Program-made: the position numbers and the translations under genes
NCBI GenBank assembly: GCA_905479515.1
Contig: CAJQMX010000019.1
Span: 1-13,094 of the forward strand
Origin: an uncultured Parasphingopyxis sp.
Lineage (GTDB): Bacteria > Pseudomonadota > Alphaproteobacteria > Sphingomonadales > Sphingomonadaceae
Direction: 5' to 3'
Length of the DNA: 13,094 nucleotides
Shown: piece by piece, positions 1 through 7,884 of the stretch
Position numbering within the stretch: position 1 is the stretch's first letter
Layout of the letters: the number at the start of each line of letters is the position of its first letter
Notes under the pieces: generated by a model
What the model was told of the DNA's origin: nothing
The model's input: the letters and a program-made list of their open reading frames with translations, nothing else
Databases searched by the model: none

Positions 1-510
1 TGTCTCCGCCGGTTCAGGCTTGTCGCGTAGCAGAAAAGCCCGCAACACCAAAATCACAACCCCTATGGTAATCGCCGCGTCCGCGACATTGAAGACCAAA
101 AAGGGCTGAAAGTCTCCAAAATGCAAATCAATGAAATCCGCAACATAGCCGTAGCGGACCCGATCAATGAGATTGCCGATTGCACCGCCTAGCACAAGGC
201 CCAATGCAAGCACATCCTGTGTGCGCTTTTCCCGCCAGATCCAGATCACGACGCCAAGCGAAATTGCGCCCGTCAGCCCAACCAGCAGCCAGCGCTGCGT
301 ATCGGACGAAGCGGTGAGCATGCCGAGCGACACGCCGCGATTCTCGACCCAGGTGAAATTCAATATGCTCAGCAACTCGATCTGGCCGCGCTGGGGCAAT
401 TGCAGCAGCGTGATGATCCAGTATTTCGAGATCTGGTCGATCAGGAAAACCACCAGTGCAAGGCTATAACCGATCACAGTAGCACGCGCTAAGTGCTTGT
501 TTTCGCTCAT
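1..510 (-). CDS. lspA: Lipoprotein signal peptidase (signal peptidase II), C-terminus cut by window edge
   Basis: Inner-membrane aspartyl protease that removes the signal peptide of diacylglyceryl-modified prolipoproteins. The 170 visible codons have no stop, so the end lies beyond the left edge; family members are about 160-175 aa, so little is missing. Hydrophobic segments fall near residues 12-36, 74-92, 100-115 and 138-157. Family motifs are clear: ENRGVSLGM (56-64), GGAIGNLIDR (108-117), VADFID (123-128) and FNVAD (140-144). The catalytic aspartates are expected to be D116 and D144, by analogy with the two conserved Asp of the family. The ATG is at 508-510 and has no strong Shine-Dalgarno. 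It follows the ileS stop by 51 bases, the classic ileS-lspA operon arrangement, so it is probably transcribed and perhaps partly translated from ileS. No oddity seen. Confidence 0.96.
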   Translation of the reverse strand, partial: MSENKHLARATVIGYSLALVVFLIDQISKYWIITLLQLPQRGQIELLSILNFTWVENRGVSLGMLTASSDTQRWLLVGLTGAISLGVVIWIWREKRTQDVLALGLVLGGAIGNLIDRVRYGYVADFIDLHFGDFQPFLVFNVADAAITIGVVILVLRAFLLRDKPEPAET

Positions 511-561
511 GCCGCGATCTGCCAAGTTGACACTGGTTGACACAGGTCGGGGGTAAAGCCG

Positions 562-3500
562 CTAGCCACCGATCACCTCCGAACAGCGTCCGCACAGCGC
601 GCCGTCTTCTTCCACATCGGGAAGAAGGCGCCAGCAGCGGCCGCATTTGTTGTTTGCTGTTCGAGAAGGAAACGCTTGAACAGGCCGATAATTTGGATCG
701 AGCGGGTCCATTGCATTGAGCAAGCCAAGTTTCACGCTGCTTACAATAAAAATCTCTGAAAGATCAGCTAGTTCAACTTCTGCCACGGAAGCCAACGTCG
801 ACGGATCGGCAAATCTTATGTCTATGTCCACTTCGTTACTTGATCGGATTTTTTTGTCTCGGCGCAGTGGTTCGATATAACTAGTCGCGGCTTCACGAGC
901 CCATCGGATAGTAGCCCACTTCGCTGCCAATTCCGTATCCAACAACCACTCACCGTCATTCCCGCGAAGGCGGGAATCCAGTTCCTTGCTTGCCTCTGGA
1001 TTCCTGCCTTCGCGGGAATGACGGAGGAGGGAGGCGAAGTCTGGCCATTCCTCAAGATGAATAGATCCCGCATCCGGATAGCGCGTCTGCCAAACCTCTT
1101 CGGCCGTGAAACACAGCACTGGCGACGCATAACGCACCAAAGCATGAAACAGCGTGTCCATAACCGTCCGATAAGCTTTTCGTTTCTCGGACCCGGCTGG
1201 CAGAGATTCTCCAACATCGCAATAGAGGCAATCCTTGCGGATATCGAAGTAGAAGGCAGACAGGTCTTCATTGGCGAAATCGGTCAGCGCACGGACGTAA
1301 CGGGGGAAGGCGTAATCGTTCACCGCTTCCTTCAGCGTACCATCAAGCTCGGCGAGCAAATGCAGCACATAGCGCTCCAGCTCGGGCATATCGGCAACGG
1401 CAACGCGCTCGCTGTCTTCAAAATCGCTGAGCCCGCCCAGCATATAGCGGAAACTGTTCCTGAGCTTGCGGTACATATCCGTCACGCCCTTGAGGATCTC
1501 CGGCCCGATCCGGTGATCTTCGGTGTAATCAACGGTCGAGGCCCAGAGGCGCAGGATATCCGCGCCGTTGACGTCGATAATCTTTTGCGGATCGAGCGTA
1601 TTGCCAAGGCTCTTGGACATTTTGAAGCCCTTGGCATCCAAGGTCATGCCATGGGTCAGCACGTCCTTATAGGGCGCGCGTCCCCGCGTGCCGCATGATT
1701 CCAAAAGGCTCGACTGGAACCAGCCGCGATGCTGGTCGGAACCTTCGAGATAGAGATCGGCAGGCGAGCGGAGATTCGGCCATTTGCCGCTCTCCAGCAC
1801 GAACGCATGCGTCGACCCACTGTCGAACCAGACATCGAGAATATCCGTGACGATTTCCCAGTCGTCGAGGCTGTATGTCTCACCGAGTAGCGCCTGATGA
1901 TCGGCGGCGAACCAGGCATCGGCCCCGCCTTCACGCACCGCTGCGATGATCCGCGCATTGACCTCGGGATCGTTCAGATAGTTGCCGGCCTTGTCGACAT
2001 AGACGGTGATCGGCACACCCCATGCGCGCTGGCGCGAAAGCACCCAGTCCGGGCGGCCCTCGACCATCGAGCGCAGCCGCTTGCGGCCGCGTTCCGGCAC
2101 GAAGCGGGTCTTGTCGATTTCGGCGAGCGCGATCTCGCGGAGGGTTTTCCCTTCGCCTTCAATTGCATTCTCGCGCTCACCCTGAGCGCTGTTGGGAGTC
2201 ATGGCGTTTAGCGGCGTATCCATCCGCACAAACCATTGCGGTGTGCAGCGATAGATAACTTTGGCCTTGGAGCGCCAGCTATGCGGATAACTGTGTGAGA
2301 AATCGTCGGATGCGGCGAGCAACGCGCCCGCTTCACGGAGATCCGAACAGATCGGGCCTTCAGAAGAGTTGAAGCGCTTGTTGATGACGCTGTTCGAGCC
2401 TTTCGAACCGCGCGGCAGCCAGAGCCAGTCGTCGCGATACACGCCATCATCCTCAACCGCGAAGACGGGATCGAGGCCATGCGCCTTGCAGGCCAGAAAA
2501 TCCTCTTCGCCATGATCGGGCGCCATATGGACAAGGCCCGTACCCGCCTCAGTCGTCACATGATCGGCGGCGATAAAGGGGCGGGGAGCGGCAAAGAAAC
2601 CGCCGAGCTTGTGCATCGGATGGCGGGCGATGGTTCCGGCTAGGTCGGAACCTTTGCCTCTCCAGACTTCGTCGCCGAATCCAATTTTTGCTCGCGTTTC
2701 GATATCTTGTTCAAGATCTGAAGCGAAAAGAAGAATTTTGCCCGTGAAGCCCGATAATTTGGGACCTTCGTGGAGCGAATGCTGAATATGTTTGGCGACA
2801 TATTCGATGTCGTTGCCATACGACAAAGCTTGGTTCACCGGGATCGTCCAAGGTGTGGTCGTCCAGATAACGGCGTGTGCATTCTTTAGAATTGTTATCG
2901 GACTCTCGACAATCTCAAACGCCACATCGATCTGCGTCGACTGAACATCGGCATATTCAACCTCGGCCTCGGCCAGTGCGGTCTTCTCCACCGGGGACCA
3001 CATCACGGGCTTCGCGCCGCGATAGAGCTGGCCGCTCTCGGCGAATTTCAGAAATTCCGCGACGATGGTCGCCTCGGCATCGAAATCCATTGTGAGGTAT
3101 GGCTTGTCCCATTCGCCCATCACGCCGAGCCGCTTGAACTCGTCACGCTGTACATCGACCCATTTGGCCGCATAGTCGCGGCATTCCTGGCGGAACTCTG
3201 CGGCGGGAACCTCGTCCTTGTTCAGCTTTTTCTTGCGGTACTGCTCTTCGATCTTCCACTCGATGGGAAGGCCGTGGCAATCCCAGCCGGGAACATAGGG
3301 CGCGTCCTTGCCGAGCAGACTCTGCGAGCGGACAACAAGGTCTTTCAGAATCTTGTTCAGCGAGTGGCCGATATGGATATTGCCGTTCGCATAGGGCGGG
3401 CCATCATGCAGGATAAACTGTTCGCGGCCTTTGCGGGCTTCGCGCAGCTTTTCATACAGATCCTGCTCTTCCCAGCGTGCGAGAATGCCCGGCTCTTTAT

Positions 3501-3576
3501 TGGCCAGGCCCGCTTTCATCGGGAAATCGGTCTTCGGCAGGAAAACCGTGTCTTTATAATCGGGCTGTTCGGACAT
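562..3576 (-). CDS. ileS: Isoleucyl-tRNA synthetase with an in-frame 24-codon palindrome insertion
   Basis: Class I aminoacyl-tRNA synthetase that charges tRNA-Ile in the cytoplasm. It is 1004 aa, long for a bacterial IleS (usually about 930-970). The HIGH motif is at 68-71 inside a PPYANGNIHIGH context, and the CP1 editing domain includes TTTPWTIP near 240-250. KMSKS is at 652-656, followed by the anticodon-binding helical domain. A C-terminal zinc ribbon has Cys 978, 981, 995 and 998, so this is the zinc-ribbon type. Residues 852-875, between the anticodon-binding domain and the zinc ribbon, read RHSREGRNP...LDSRLRGNDG. They are encoded entirely by a palindromic repeat, described separately, and are not IleS sequence. 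The ATG lies outside the upstream repeat and has no obvious Shine-Dalgarno. ribF lies upstream on the same strand and lspA downstream. Function is very likely retained because all catalytic motifs are present. Confidence 0.97.
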   Translation of the reverse strand: MSEQPDYKDTVFLPKTDFPMKAGLANKEPGILARWEEQDLYEKLREARKGREQFILHDGPPYANGNIHIGHSLNKILKDLVVRSQSLLGKDAPYVPGWDCHGLPIEWKIEEQYRKKKLNKDEVPAAEFRQECRDYAAKWVDVQRDEFKRLGVMGEWDKPYLTMDFDAEATIVAEFLKFAESGQLYRGAKPVMWSPVEKTALAEAEVEYADVQSTQIDVAFEIVESPITILKNAHAVIWTTTPWTIPVNQALSYGNDIEYVAKHIQHSLHEGPKLSGFTGKILLFASDLEQDIETRAKIGFGDEVWRGKGSDLAGTIARHPMHKLGGFFAAPRPFIAADHVTTEAGTGLVHMAPDHGEEDFLACKAHGLDPVFAVEDDGVYRDDWLWLPRGSKGSNSVINKRFNSSEGPICSDLREAGALLAASDDFSHSYPHSWRSKAKVIYRCTPQWFVRMDTPLNAMTPNSAQGERENAIEGEGKTLREIALAEIDKTRFVPERGRKRLRSMVEGRPDWVLSRQRAWGVPITVYVDKAGNYLNDPEVNARIIAAVREGGADAWFAADHQALLGETYSLDDWEIVTDILDVWFDSGSTHAFVLESGKWPNLRSPADLYLEGSDQHRGWFQSSLLESCGTRGRAPYKDVLTHGMTLDAKGFKMSKSLGNTLDPQKIIDVNGADILRLWASTVDYTEDHRIGPEILKGVTDMYRKLRNSFRYMLGGLSDFEDSERVAVADMPELERYVLHLLAELDGTLKEAVNDYAFPRYVRALTDFANEDLSAFYFDIRKDCLYCDVGESLPAGSEKRKAYRTVMDTLFHALVRYASPVLCFTAEEVWQTRYPDAGSIHLEEWPDFASLLRHSREGRNPEASKELDSRLRGNDGEWLLDTELAAKWATIRWAREAATSYIEPLRRDKKIRSSNEVDIDIRFADPSTLASVAEVELADLSEIFIVSSVKLGLLNAMDPLDPNYRPVQAFPSRTANNKCGRCWRLLPDVEEDGALCGRCSEVIGG
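953..1024. repeat. 72-bp palindromic repeat inserted in frame within ileS
   Basis: Two 29-base arms (953-981 and 996-1024) are reverse complements with a single mismatch, which is a G:U pair in RNA. They are separated by a 14-base spacer. Each arm contains its own smaller hairpin: an 8-bp stem at 958-977 with a 4-base GAAG loop, and its counterpart at 1000-1019. The unit is exactly 72 bases, so it adds 24 codons to ileS without a frame change. The core ATTCCCGCGAAGGCGGGAAT belongs to a type of dispersed palindrome found between genes in many proteobacteria. I recognise the pattern from general knowledge and have not searched for it. Placement within a coding gene recalls the Rickettsia palindromic elements. 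Confidence 0.93.
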
Positions 3577-3654
3577 TTGGGGCGATGTAAGGGGGAAGGG
3601 GCAGGGCGTCTAGCGGGAATCGTGGTTTCAAGGTTGGTTGACCTCGACTCCTAT

Positions 3655-3745
3655 CGTCACCCTGAACTTGTTTCAGGGTCCACTTCACAGACTACACAGA
3701 CATTGCATGATGATCGGTGGATGCTGAAACGAGTTCAGCATGACG
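3655..3745. repeat. Two-lobed palindromic repeat between ribF and ileS
   Basis: This lies in the 175-base gap between the ribF stop (3752) and the ileS start (3576). The 27-base outer arms are 3655-3681 and 3719-3745, around a 37-base centre. The ends pair as CGTCA with TGACG. Each arm also folds alone: CCCTGAA-CTTGT-TTCAGGG at 3660-3678 and TGCTGAA-ACGAG-TTCAGCA at 3722-3740, both with perfect 7-bp stems. The lobes differ at paired positions, with CC/GG in one and TG/CA in the other, so each keeps its own hairpin. The unit could act as a processing site, attenuator or weak terminator between ribF and ileS. No long U-tract follows on the minus strand, so a plain intrinsic terminator is not supported. 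Confidence 0.88.
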
Positions 3746-3751
3746 GGGAAA

Positions 3752-4687
3752 TTAAAGTATGTGCCGCGCCAGCCGGCGTTTCGCCTCTTCGCAATCCTCC
3801 GCCATTTGCGCCTTGAGCGCATCTAGATCATCAAACTTCGCTTCTTCGCGGATGAAGCTCACCAGTTCGATCTCTATGGTCTGGCCGTACAGATCGCCTT
3901 TGAAATCGAAGAAATAGGGCTCAAGCAGTTCGATGGGCGGATCAAAGCTGGGGCGAATGCCGAGATTGGCCGCGCCGCCGACCGTGCGGCCATCGGGGAG
4001 GCGGCCGCGCACGGCGTAGATCCCGTATTTCGGGCGGACATAGCTGCCGAGGCGGATATTGGCGGTTGGGTAGCCAAGCTCCCGGCCCTGTTTCGCGCCA
4101 TGCTCGACAATGCCCTCGATCGTGAACGGGCGGGAGAGGAGGTGGGTCGCCGTTTCGCAATCTCCGGCTTTCAGCGCTTCACGGATACGGCTGGAGGAGA
4201 TGACCGCATCATCTTCTGCGATTGGCGAGACGATTTCGGTGAAGAAGCCATGATCCTTCGCATATTGGGCGAGCATGACGACATCGCCCTTGCGGCCCTT
4301 GCCGAACACGAAATCGTTGCCGGTGACGACGCCCCCCACGCCGAAACGGCGCAGGAGAATATCTTCGACGAAATCTTCCGCGGCTGTGCTGGCCAGTTCG
4401 TCGTCAAAGGCAAACACCATCATCGCGTCTGCGCCTGCTTCCTTGAACAGCTCTTCGCGCTGGTCGAGGGTGGTCAGGCGGAAAGGCGGGGCATCGGGTT
4501 GGAAATGGCGAACCGGATGCGGATCGAAGGTGGCAATGATAACCGGGCGTTTGTCATCATGCGCATGCTGGACCGCACGGCCGACAACCGCCTGGTGCCC
4601 CCGGTGAAAGCCGTCAAAATTGCCGAGTGCGATAACGCCGCCCCGCAGATTTTCGGGAACGCTATCGCGGTGGAAAAGCCGCTGCAT
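3752..4687 (-). CDS. ribF: Bifunctional riboflavin kinase / FAD synthetase
   Basis: Phosphorylates riboflavin to FMN and adenylylates FMN to FAD in the cytoplasm. It is 311 aa, the usual length. The N-terminal nucleotidyltransferase domain has GNFDGFHRGH at 22-31, TFDPHP near 53-58 and SSSRIR at 164-169. The C-terminal kinase domain has GYPTAN at 205-210, NLGIRP at 241-246 and DFKGDLYG near 261-268, with E256 in the usual position of the catalytic acid. The ATG at 4685-4687 is preceded by a weak AGGCG. It lies 56 bases downstream of the dipeptidase stop, so it is likely co-transcribed. The palindromic repeat at 3655-3745 begins 6 bases after its TAA. All motifs are intact. Confidence 0.97.
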   Translation of the reverse strand: MQRLFHRDSVPENLRGGVIALGNFDGFHRGHQAVVGRAVQHAHDDKRPVIIATFDPHPVRHFQPDAPPFRLTTLDQREELFKEAGADAMMVFAFDDELASTAAEDFVEDILLRRFGVGGVVTGNDFVFGKGRKGDVVMLAQYAKDHGFFTEIVSPIAEDDAVISSSRIREALKAGDCETATHLLSRPFTIEGIVEHGAKQGRELGYPTANIRLGSYVRPKYGIYAVRGRLPDGRTVGGAANLGIRPSFDPPIELLEPYFFDFKGDLYGQTIEIELVSFIREEAKFDDLDALKAQMAEDCEEAKRRLARHIL

Positions 4688-4743
4688 CGGACGCCTATAG
4701 GGAAGCGCGGCGAGAGCGGCAATGCGGACCCATCATCCGCACC

Positions 4744-5913
4744 TCAGCCCCGTGAAAGCCCGTTACGCAGCAGGCGGATCACATTGCCGCCCATCACCTG
4801 GGCTATCTCGCCCTCGCTAAGGCCTGCATCCATCAGGAGCTGGGTGATCACGGCAAGCTCGCTCGTATCGAAGCCGACCATCGTCGAACCGTCAAAGTCC
4901 GAACCAAGGCCGACATGCTGGATACCGACAAGCGCGCGAATGTGGAGGATGGAGCGGACGACATCGGCAGGTTCGAATGAACAGAGCGCCCCGTCCCAAT
5001 AGCCGATGCCTATCACGCCGCCGGTTTCCGCGACTGCCTGAATCTGCGCGTCGCTGAGGTTGCGGTTCACATCGCACACCGCCTGCACGCCGCCATGGCT
5101 GGACACAACGGGCCGGGTTGCCATGGCGAGGATATCGTCCACCACGGCCGGGCTGGCATGAGCGATGTCGACGATCATCCGGCTTTCTTCCATCCGGCGA
5201 ATGATATCGCGGCCGAATTCGGTCAGCCCGCCTTTTTCCTCGCCATGCATCGATCCGCCAAGGGCATTGTCGAAGAAATGGGTCGGGCTGGCCATGCGGA
5301 AACCGGCGTTGAACAGGCGGCTCAGATTGGCGGCGTCGCCCTCCAGATTGTGCAGGCCTTCCACCGATAGCATCGCGCCCGTCACCCGCTCTCCGCGTTG
5401 CCGGTCGGCGAGCAGCGTATCGATATCGCGCCGCGTCCGGATGATCCTGAGCGCACCCTCACTGTTCGCCTCGGCCCGGGTCAGCTTGTCGGCATGGTAG
5501 AGCGAGCGTTCGAGCAAGGATGTCCATGTGCGGAACGGCTGAAGCTGCGCGATGGCGAGCCAGAGGATGTTATCGCTATCGGCTGAATTGGAATCATAGT
5601 TGAGGCCCGGCGGTGATTTTGTCACCGATGAAAAGATCTGCAGCGCCACATTGCCATCCTGCAGCCGAGGCAGGTCGACATGGCCACGCCCGGCGCGGTT
5701 CAGGAGATTGCGATCCCAGAGCAGCGTATCGCCGTGCATATCGGCAATGGTCAGGCGGTCATGCAGGGCCTGGGCCTCTGGCGAAACCGTTGGCAGTGTA
5801 ATGTCTGCCCGCTGGTTCATGCCGCGCTCGAGGACGCCCGGGCCAAGCGTAAAGAACAGGACTATCGCGAGGATGACGAGCAGGAGCAGACCAATAAGGA
5901 ATTTGCGGATCAT
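4744..5913 (-). CDS. Membrane-anchored M19-family (renal-type) dipeptidase
   Basis: Zinc dipeptidase of peptidase family M19, 389 aa. Residues 4-25 form one hydrophobic helix after a short basic start (MIRK). The enzyme is therefore probably anchored in the inner membrane, with the catalytic domain in the periplasm. Expected binuclear zinc ligands are present: H60 and D62 (ADMHGDT), E185 (SVEG), H252 (DIAHAS) and H273 (SSHGG). D339 in GSDFDG matches the conserved acid of the family. Substrates of such bacterial enzymes are usually assumed to be dipeptides, possibly D-residue containing; nothing here fixes the substrate. The ATG overlaps the folA TGA (ATGA, 5910-5913), and a GGAG within folA serves as ribosome-binding site, indicating translational coupling. 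ribF follows downstream. Confidence 0.93.
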   Translation of the reverse strand: MIRKFLIGLLLLVILAIVLFFTLGPGVLERGMNQRADITLPTVSPEAQALHDRLTIADMHGDTLLWDRNLLNRAGRGHVDLPRLQDGNVALQIFSSVTKSPPGLNYDSNSADSDNILWLAIAQLQPFRTWTSLLERSLYHADKLTRAEANSEGALRIIRTRRDIDTLLADRQRGERVTGAMLSVEGLHNLEGDAANLSRLFNAGFRMASPTHFFDNALGGSMHGEEKGGLTEFGRDIIRRMEESRMIVDIAHASPAVVDDILAMATRPVVSSHGGVQAVCDVNRNLSDAQIQAVAETGGVIGIGYWDGALCSFEPADVVRSILHIRALVGIQHVGLGSDFDGSTMVGFDTSELAVITQLLMDAGLSEGEIAQVMGGNVIRLLRNGLSRG

Positions 5914-6404
5914 GATTTGCGCTCCAGGGTTATAAAACTGAAAGCGGGTTGGTCACCGTCCGCCGGGAAATCTTCCCGCGCTGTTTCCTCCCATGTTTCA
6001 GGGGCGAATCCCGCGATGCTGGTATCGCCGTCCGGTTCGCAATGGACTTCGGTCAGCTCAATGCGGTTGGCATGGGGCAGGAACAGGCGATAGATTTCCG
6101 CGCCGCCGATGACCGCGATATTGCTGTCGTCACCGGCCAGTGCGACGGCCTCTTCAGGGCTATGGGCGATCTCTGCTCCCTCTGCTGTCCAGTCCTGCGA
6201 ACGCGTCAGCACGATATGGCGGCGGCCGGGCAGGGGGCTCGGGAAGCTTTCGAAGGTCTTGCGGCCCATGATCATCGGCTTGCCCATGGTGCTGGTCTTG
6301 AAACGCTTCAGGTCAGCCGAAATCCGCCAGGGCAAGTGGCCATCCTTGCCGATCACGCCATTGTCGGCGCGGGCGAGGTAGAAGACGATCTGCGGCTTGC
6401 TCAT
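5910..6404 (-). CDS. folA: Dihydrofolate reductase
   Basis: NADPH-dependent reduction of dihydrofolate to tetrahydrofolate. It is 164 aa from the chosen start, close to the E. coli enzyme (159 aa). The N-terminal strand and Met20-type loop region is clear (NGVIGKDGHLPW, 15-26), the catalytic acid is D31, and the cofactor-binding GRKTFES is at 47-53 and GGAEIY at 100-105. I chose the ATG at 6402-6404 because it has AGGGA seven bases upstream and gives a standard N-terminus. The frame stays open to another ATG at 6455, but that extension would be encoded by a palindromic repeat. Upstream on the same strand is thyA, whose product generates the dihydrofolate that this enzyme recycles. Confidence 0.96.
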   Translation of the reverse strand: MSKPQIVFYLARADNGVIGKDGHLPWRISADLKRFKTSTMGKPMIMGRKTFESFPSPLPGRRHIVLTRSQDWTAEGAEIAHSPEEAVALAGDDSNIAVIGGAEIYRLFLPHANRIELTEVHCEPDGDTSIAGFAPETWEETAREDFPADGDQPAFSFITLERKS

Positions 6405-6419
6405 CGCAGCATCCCTAAA

Positions 6420-6484
6420 CGCGCTCACCCTGAGCCTGTCGAAGGGTCCGGACACTATCCTTCGACTGGCTCAGGGTGAGCGCG
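6420..6484. repeat. Palindromic repeat between thyA and folA
   Basis: Two 26-base arms (6420-6445 and 6459-6484) are reverse complements with one mismatch, separated by 13 bases. The core CACCCTGAGCC...TCGAAGG and its inverse are a dispersed palindrome style that I associate with sphingomonads. It lies between the thyA stop (6504) and the folA start (6404), and ends 15 bases upstream of the folA start codon, near its AGGGA. In the thyA-folA mRNA it would form a very stable hairpin. It could set relative expression of the two genes or protect the thyA 3' end. The 13-base spacer rules out a compact terminator, and no U-tract follows. Confidence 0.9.
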
Positions 6485-6503
6485 ATGGTTGGGCAGGAGC
6501 CGT

Positions 6504-7298
6504 TCACACCGCGACCGGGGCTGCGATATGCGGCTGGGCCTCATAGCCGGCAATCTCGAAATCCTCATAGTCATAGCCATCGATGCTGCCCGGATCGCGC
6601 AGGATGTTCAGCGTCGGCAGCGGGCCGGGTTTGCGCGTCAGCTGTTCAGCCACCTGATCGAGATGGTTGGTGTAAAGATGGCAGTCGCCACCGGTCCAGA
6701 TAAAGTCTCCCACCTCGAGCCCGCATTGCTGGGCAAGCATATGGGTGAGGAGCGCATAGCTGGCGATATTGAACGGCACGCCGAGAAACACATCGCAGCT
6801 GCGTTGGTAGAGCTGGAGCGAGAGCTTGCCGTCCGCGACATGCGTCTGGAACAGACAGTGACAGGGCGGCAGCGCCATGTTCGGCACGTCCGCCGGGTTC
6901 CATGCCGAAACAATCTGGCGGCGCGATGCGGGATGGGTTTTGATCTGTTCGACAAGATCGGCGATCTGGTCGATATGCACGCCGCCCGGGCCGATCCAGT
7001 CCCGCCACTGCTTGCCGTATACCGGGCCGAGATCGCCGTCCTCCCCGGCCCATTCGTCCCAGATTTTTACCTTGCGATCTTGCAGCCAGCGGACATTGGT
7101 GTCCCCGCGCAAAAACCATAACAGCTCGATAATGATCGAACGGATATGGAGTTTCTTCGTCGTCAAAAGCGGAAAGCCCTGCGACAGGTCGAATCGCATC
7201 TGGTGGCCAAAGACGGAGAGCGTGCCCACGCCGGTGCGGTCATCCTGCCGGACTCCGTCGTCGCGTATGCGCCGCATGAGATCGAGATAAAGCTGCAT
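6504..7298 (-). CDS. thyA: Thymidylate synthase
   Basis: Folate-dependent methylation of dUMP to dTMP, yielding dihydrofolate. From the ATG at 7296-7298 the protein is 264 aa, identical in length to E. coli ThyA. Conserved residues fall at the same numbers: R21 (DDRTGVG), the catalytic C146 in LPPCHC, the phosphate-binding QRSCD at 165-169 and N177. The frame stays open to 7385, but those codons give no recognisable sequence, and AAGG precedes the internal ATG. The gene heads the thyA-folA pair and diverges from the radC-like gene across 7299-7494, so its promoter should lie there. No defect seen. Confidence 0.97.
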   Translation of the reverse strand: MQLYLDLMRRIRDDGVRQDDRTGVGTLSVFGHQMRFDLSQGFPLLTTKKLHIRSIIIELLWFLRGDTNVRWLQDRKVKIWDEWAGEDGDLGPVYGKQWRDWIGPGGVHIDQIADLVEQIKTHPASRRQIVSAWNPADVPNMALPPCHCLFQTHVADGKLSLQLYQRSCDVFLGVPFNIASYALLTHMLAQQCGLEVGDFIWTGGDCHLYTNHLDQVAEQLTRKPGPLPTLNILRDPGSIDGYDYEDFEIAGYEAQPHIAAPVAV

Positions 7299-7494
7299 CG
7301 TGCGCGCCTTATGGCGGAGCGAAGCCGCCCGGCCAAGCAGGATAACTTTATCCGATGTGGAGGAGTTAGGGCGATGTCCCCCCATAGCGGAGACAATTCT
7401 CGTCGGTTTCGGAGGGATTGTCGCTTATGCCCAATTCTTGCGAAGCATTCGCATCAGGGGATAGGTTCACAAACTGAATTTTCGGGGAGAGAGC
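7299..7494. promoter_or_regulatory. Divergent intergenic region between thyA and the radC-like gene, with two short palindromes
   Basis: This 196-base gap must hold the promoters for thyA (minus) and the radC-like gene (plus). Two inverted repeats stand out: GGATAACTTTATCC at 7340-7353 (6-bp arms, 2-base spacer) and TGCGAAGCATTCGCA at 7439-7453 (6-bp arms, 3-base spacer). Either could be an operator, but both could be chance. I see no convincing -35/-10 pair, and no GTTC-N7-GTTC alphaproteobacterial LexA box. A GGGGAGAG just before 7495 is the ribosome-binding site of the radC-like gene. Confidence 0.4.
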
Positions 7495-7884
7495 ATGGCG
7501 GCTGGCGGGGCGCTCTTGGCCAAAACAGGTGTCGATACCGGTTTCTTTGCGCCGCTCGTTGTGGATCATCGCCATGAGCATGCGGTTGTCGCCCATCTTG
7601 ATGGCAGAGGCCGCATGGTTGCCCTTAGCGAGGCGCAGGGCGGTACAGACAGGATCATCCTGCCACTCCGCCAGATCATCGGCGATGCCCTTGCCCATGA
7701 CGGGCGCTCTGTGATGCTCGCCCATAACCACCCCAGCGGCGATCCCACACCCAGCCGCACCGATATCGAAACGACGCGCAAGCTGGCTGACCTGCTCCGC
7801 CCCCTCAATATCCGTGTCTATGATCACCTGATCCTTACCAGCAACGGAGAATCGACGAGTTTTCGGGATTTGGGTTGGCTTTAG
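7495..7884 (+). CDS. Short RadC-like JAB/MPN domain protein
   Basis: 129 aa, corresponding to the C-terminal JAB/MPN domain of RadC; full-length RadC is about 225 aa. The metal-binding signature HNHPSG...D is intact (H77, H79, D90), with E46 a likely upstream acid. The closing motif SFRDLGWL also matches the RadC C-terminus. The N-terminal helix-hairpin-helix part is absent, but the gene has its own ATG and a strong GGGGAGAG five bases before it. It therefore looks like a naturally short protein rather than a truncation. The name RadC is historical; a direct DNA repair role is doubtful in the family, and the function here is unknown. It is convergent with the thioesterase gene, with stop codons overlapping by three bases (7881-7884). 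Confidence 0.87.
   Translation: MAAGGALLAKTGVDTGFFAPLVVDHRHEHAVVAHLDGRGRMVALSEAQGGTDRIILPLRQIIGDALAHDGRSVMLAHNHPSGDPTPSRTDIETTRKLADLLRPLNIRVYDHLILTSNGESTSFRDLGWL

Noticed and set aside
1018..1698. A 226-codon plus-strand open frame opposite ileS
   Set aside because: It starts inside the palindromic repeat and is antisense to conserved IleS sequence.
4100..5002. A 300-codon plus-strand open frame opposite ribF and the dipeptidase
   Set aside because: It spans two well-supported genes and their gap, and its translation shows no family motifs.
6405..6455. Upstream start for folA, adding 17 residues
   Set aside because: The extra codons come from the palindromic repeat, and the ATG at 6402-6404 has a good ribosome-binding site and gives the standard DHFR N-terminus.
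7299..7385. Upstream start for thyA, adding 29 residues
   Set aside because: The internal start gives exactly the E. coli length and residue numbering; the extension has no recognisable sequence.
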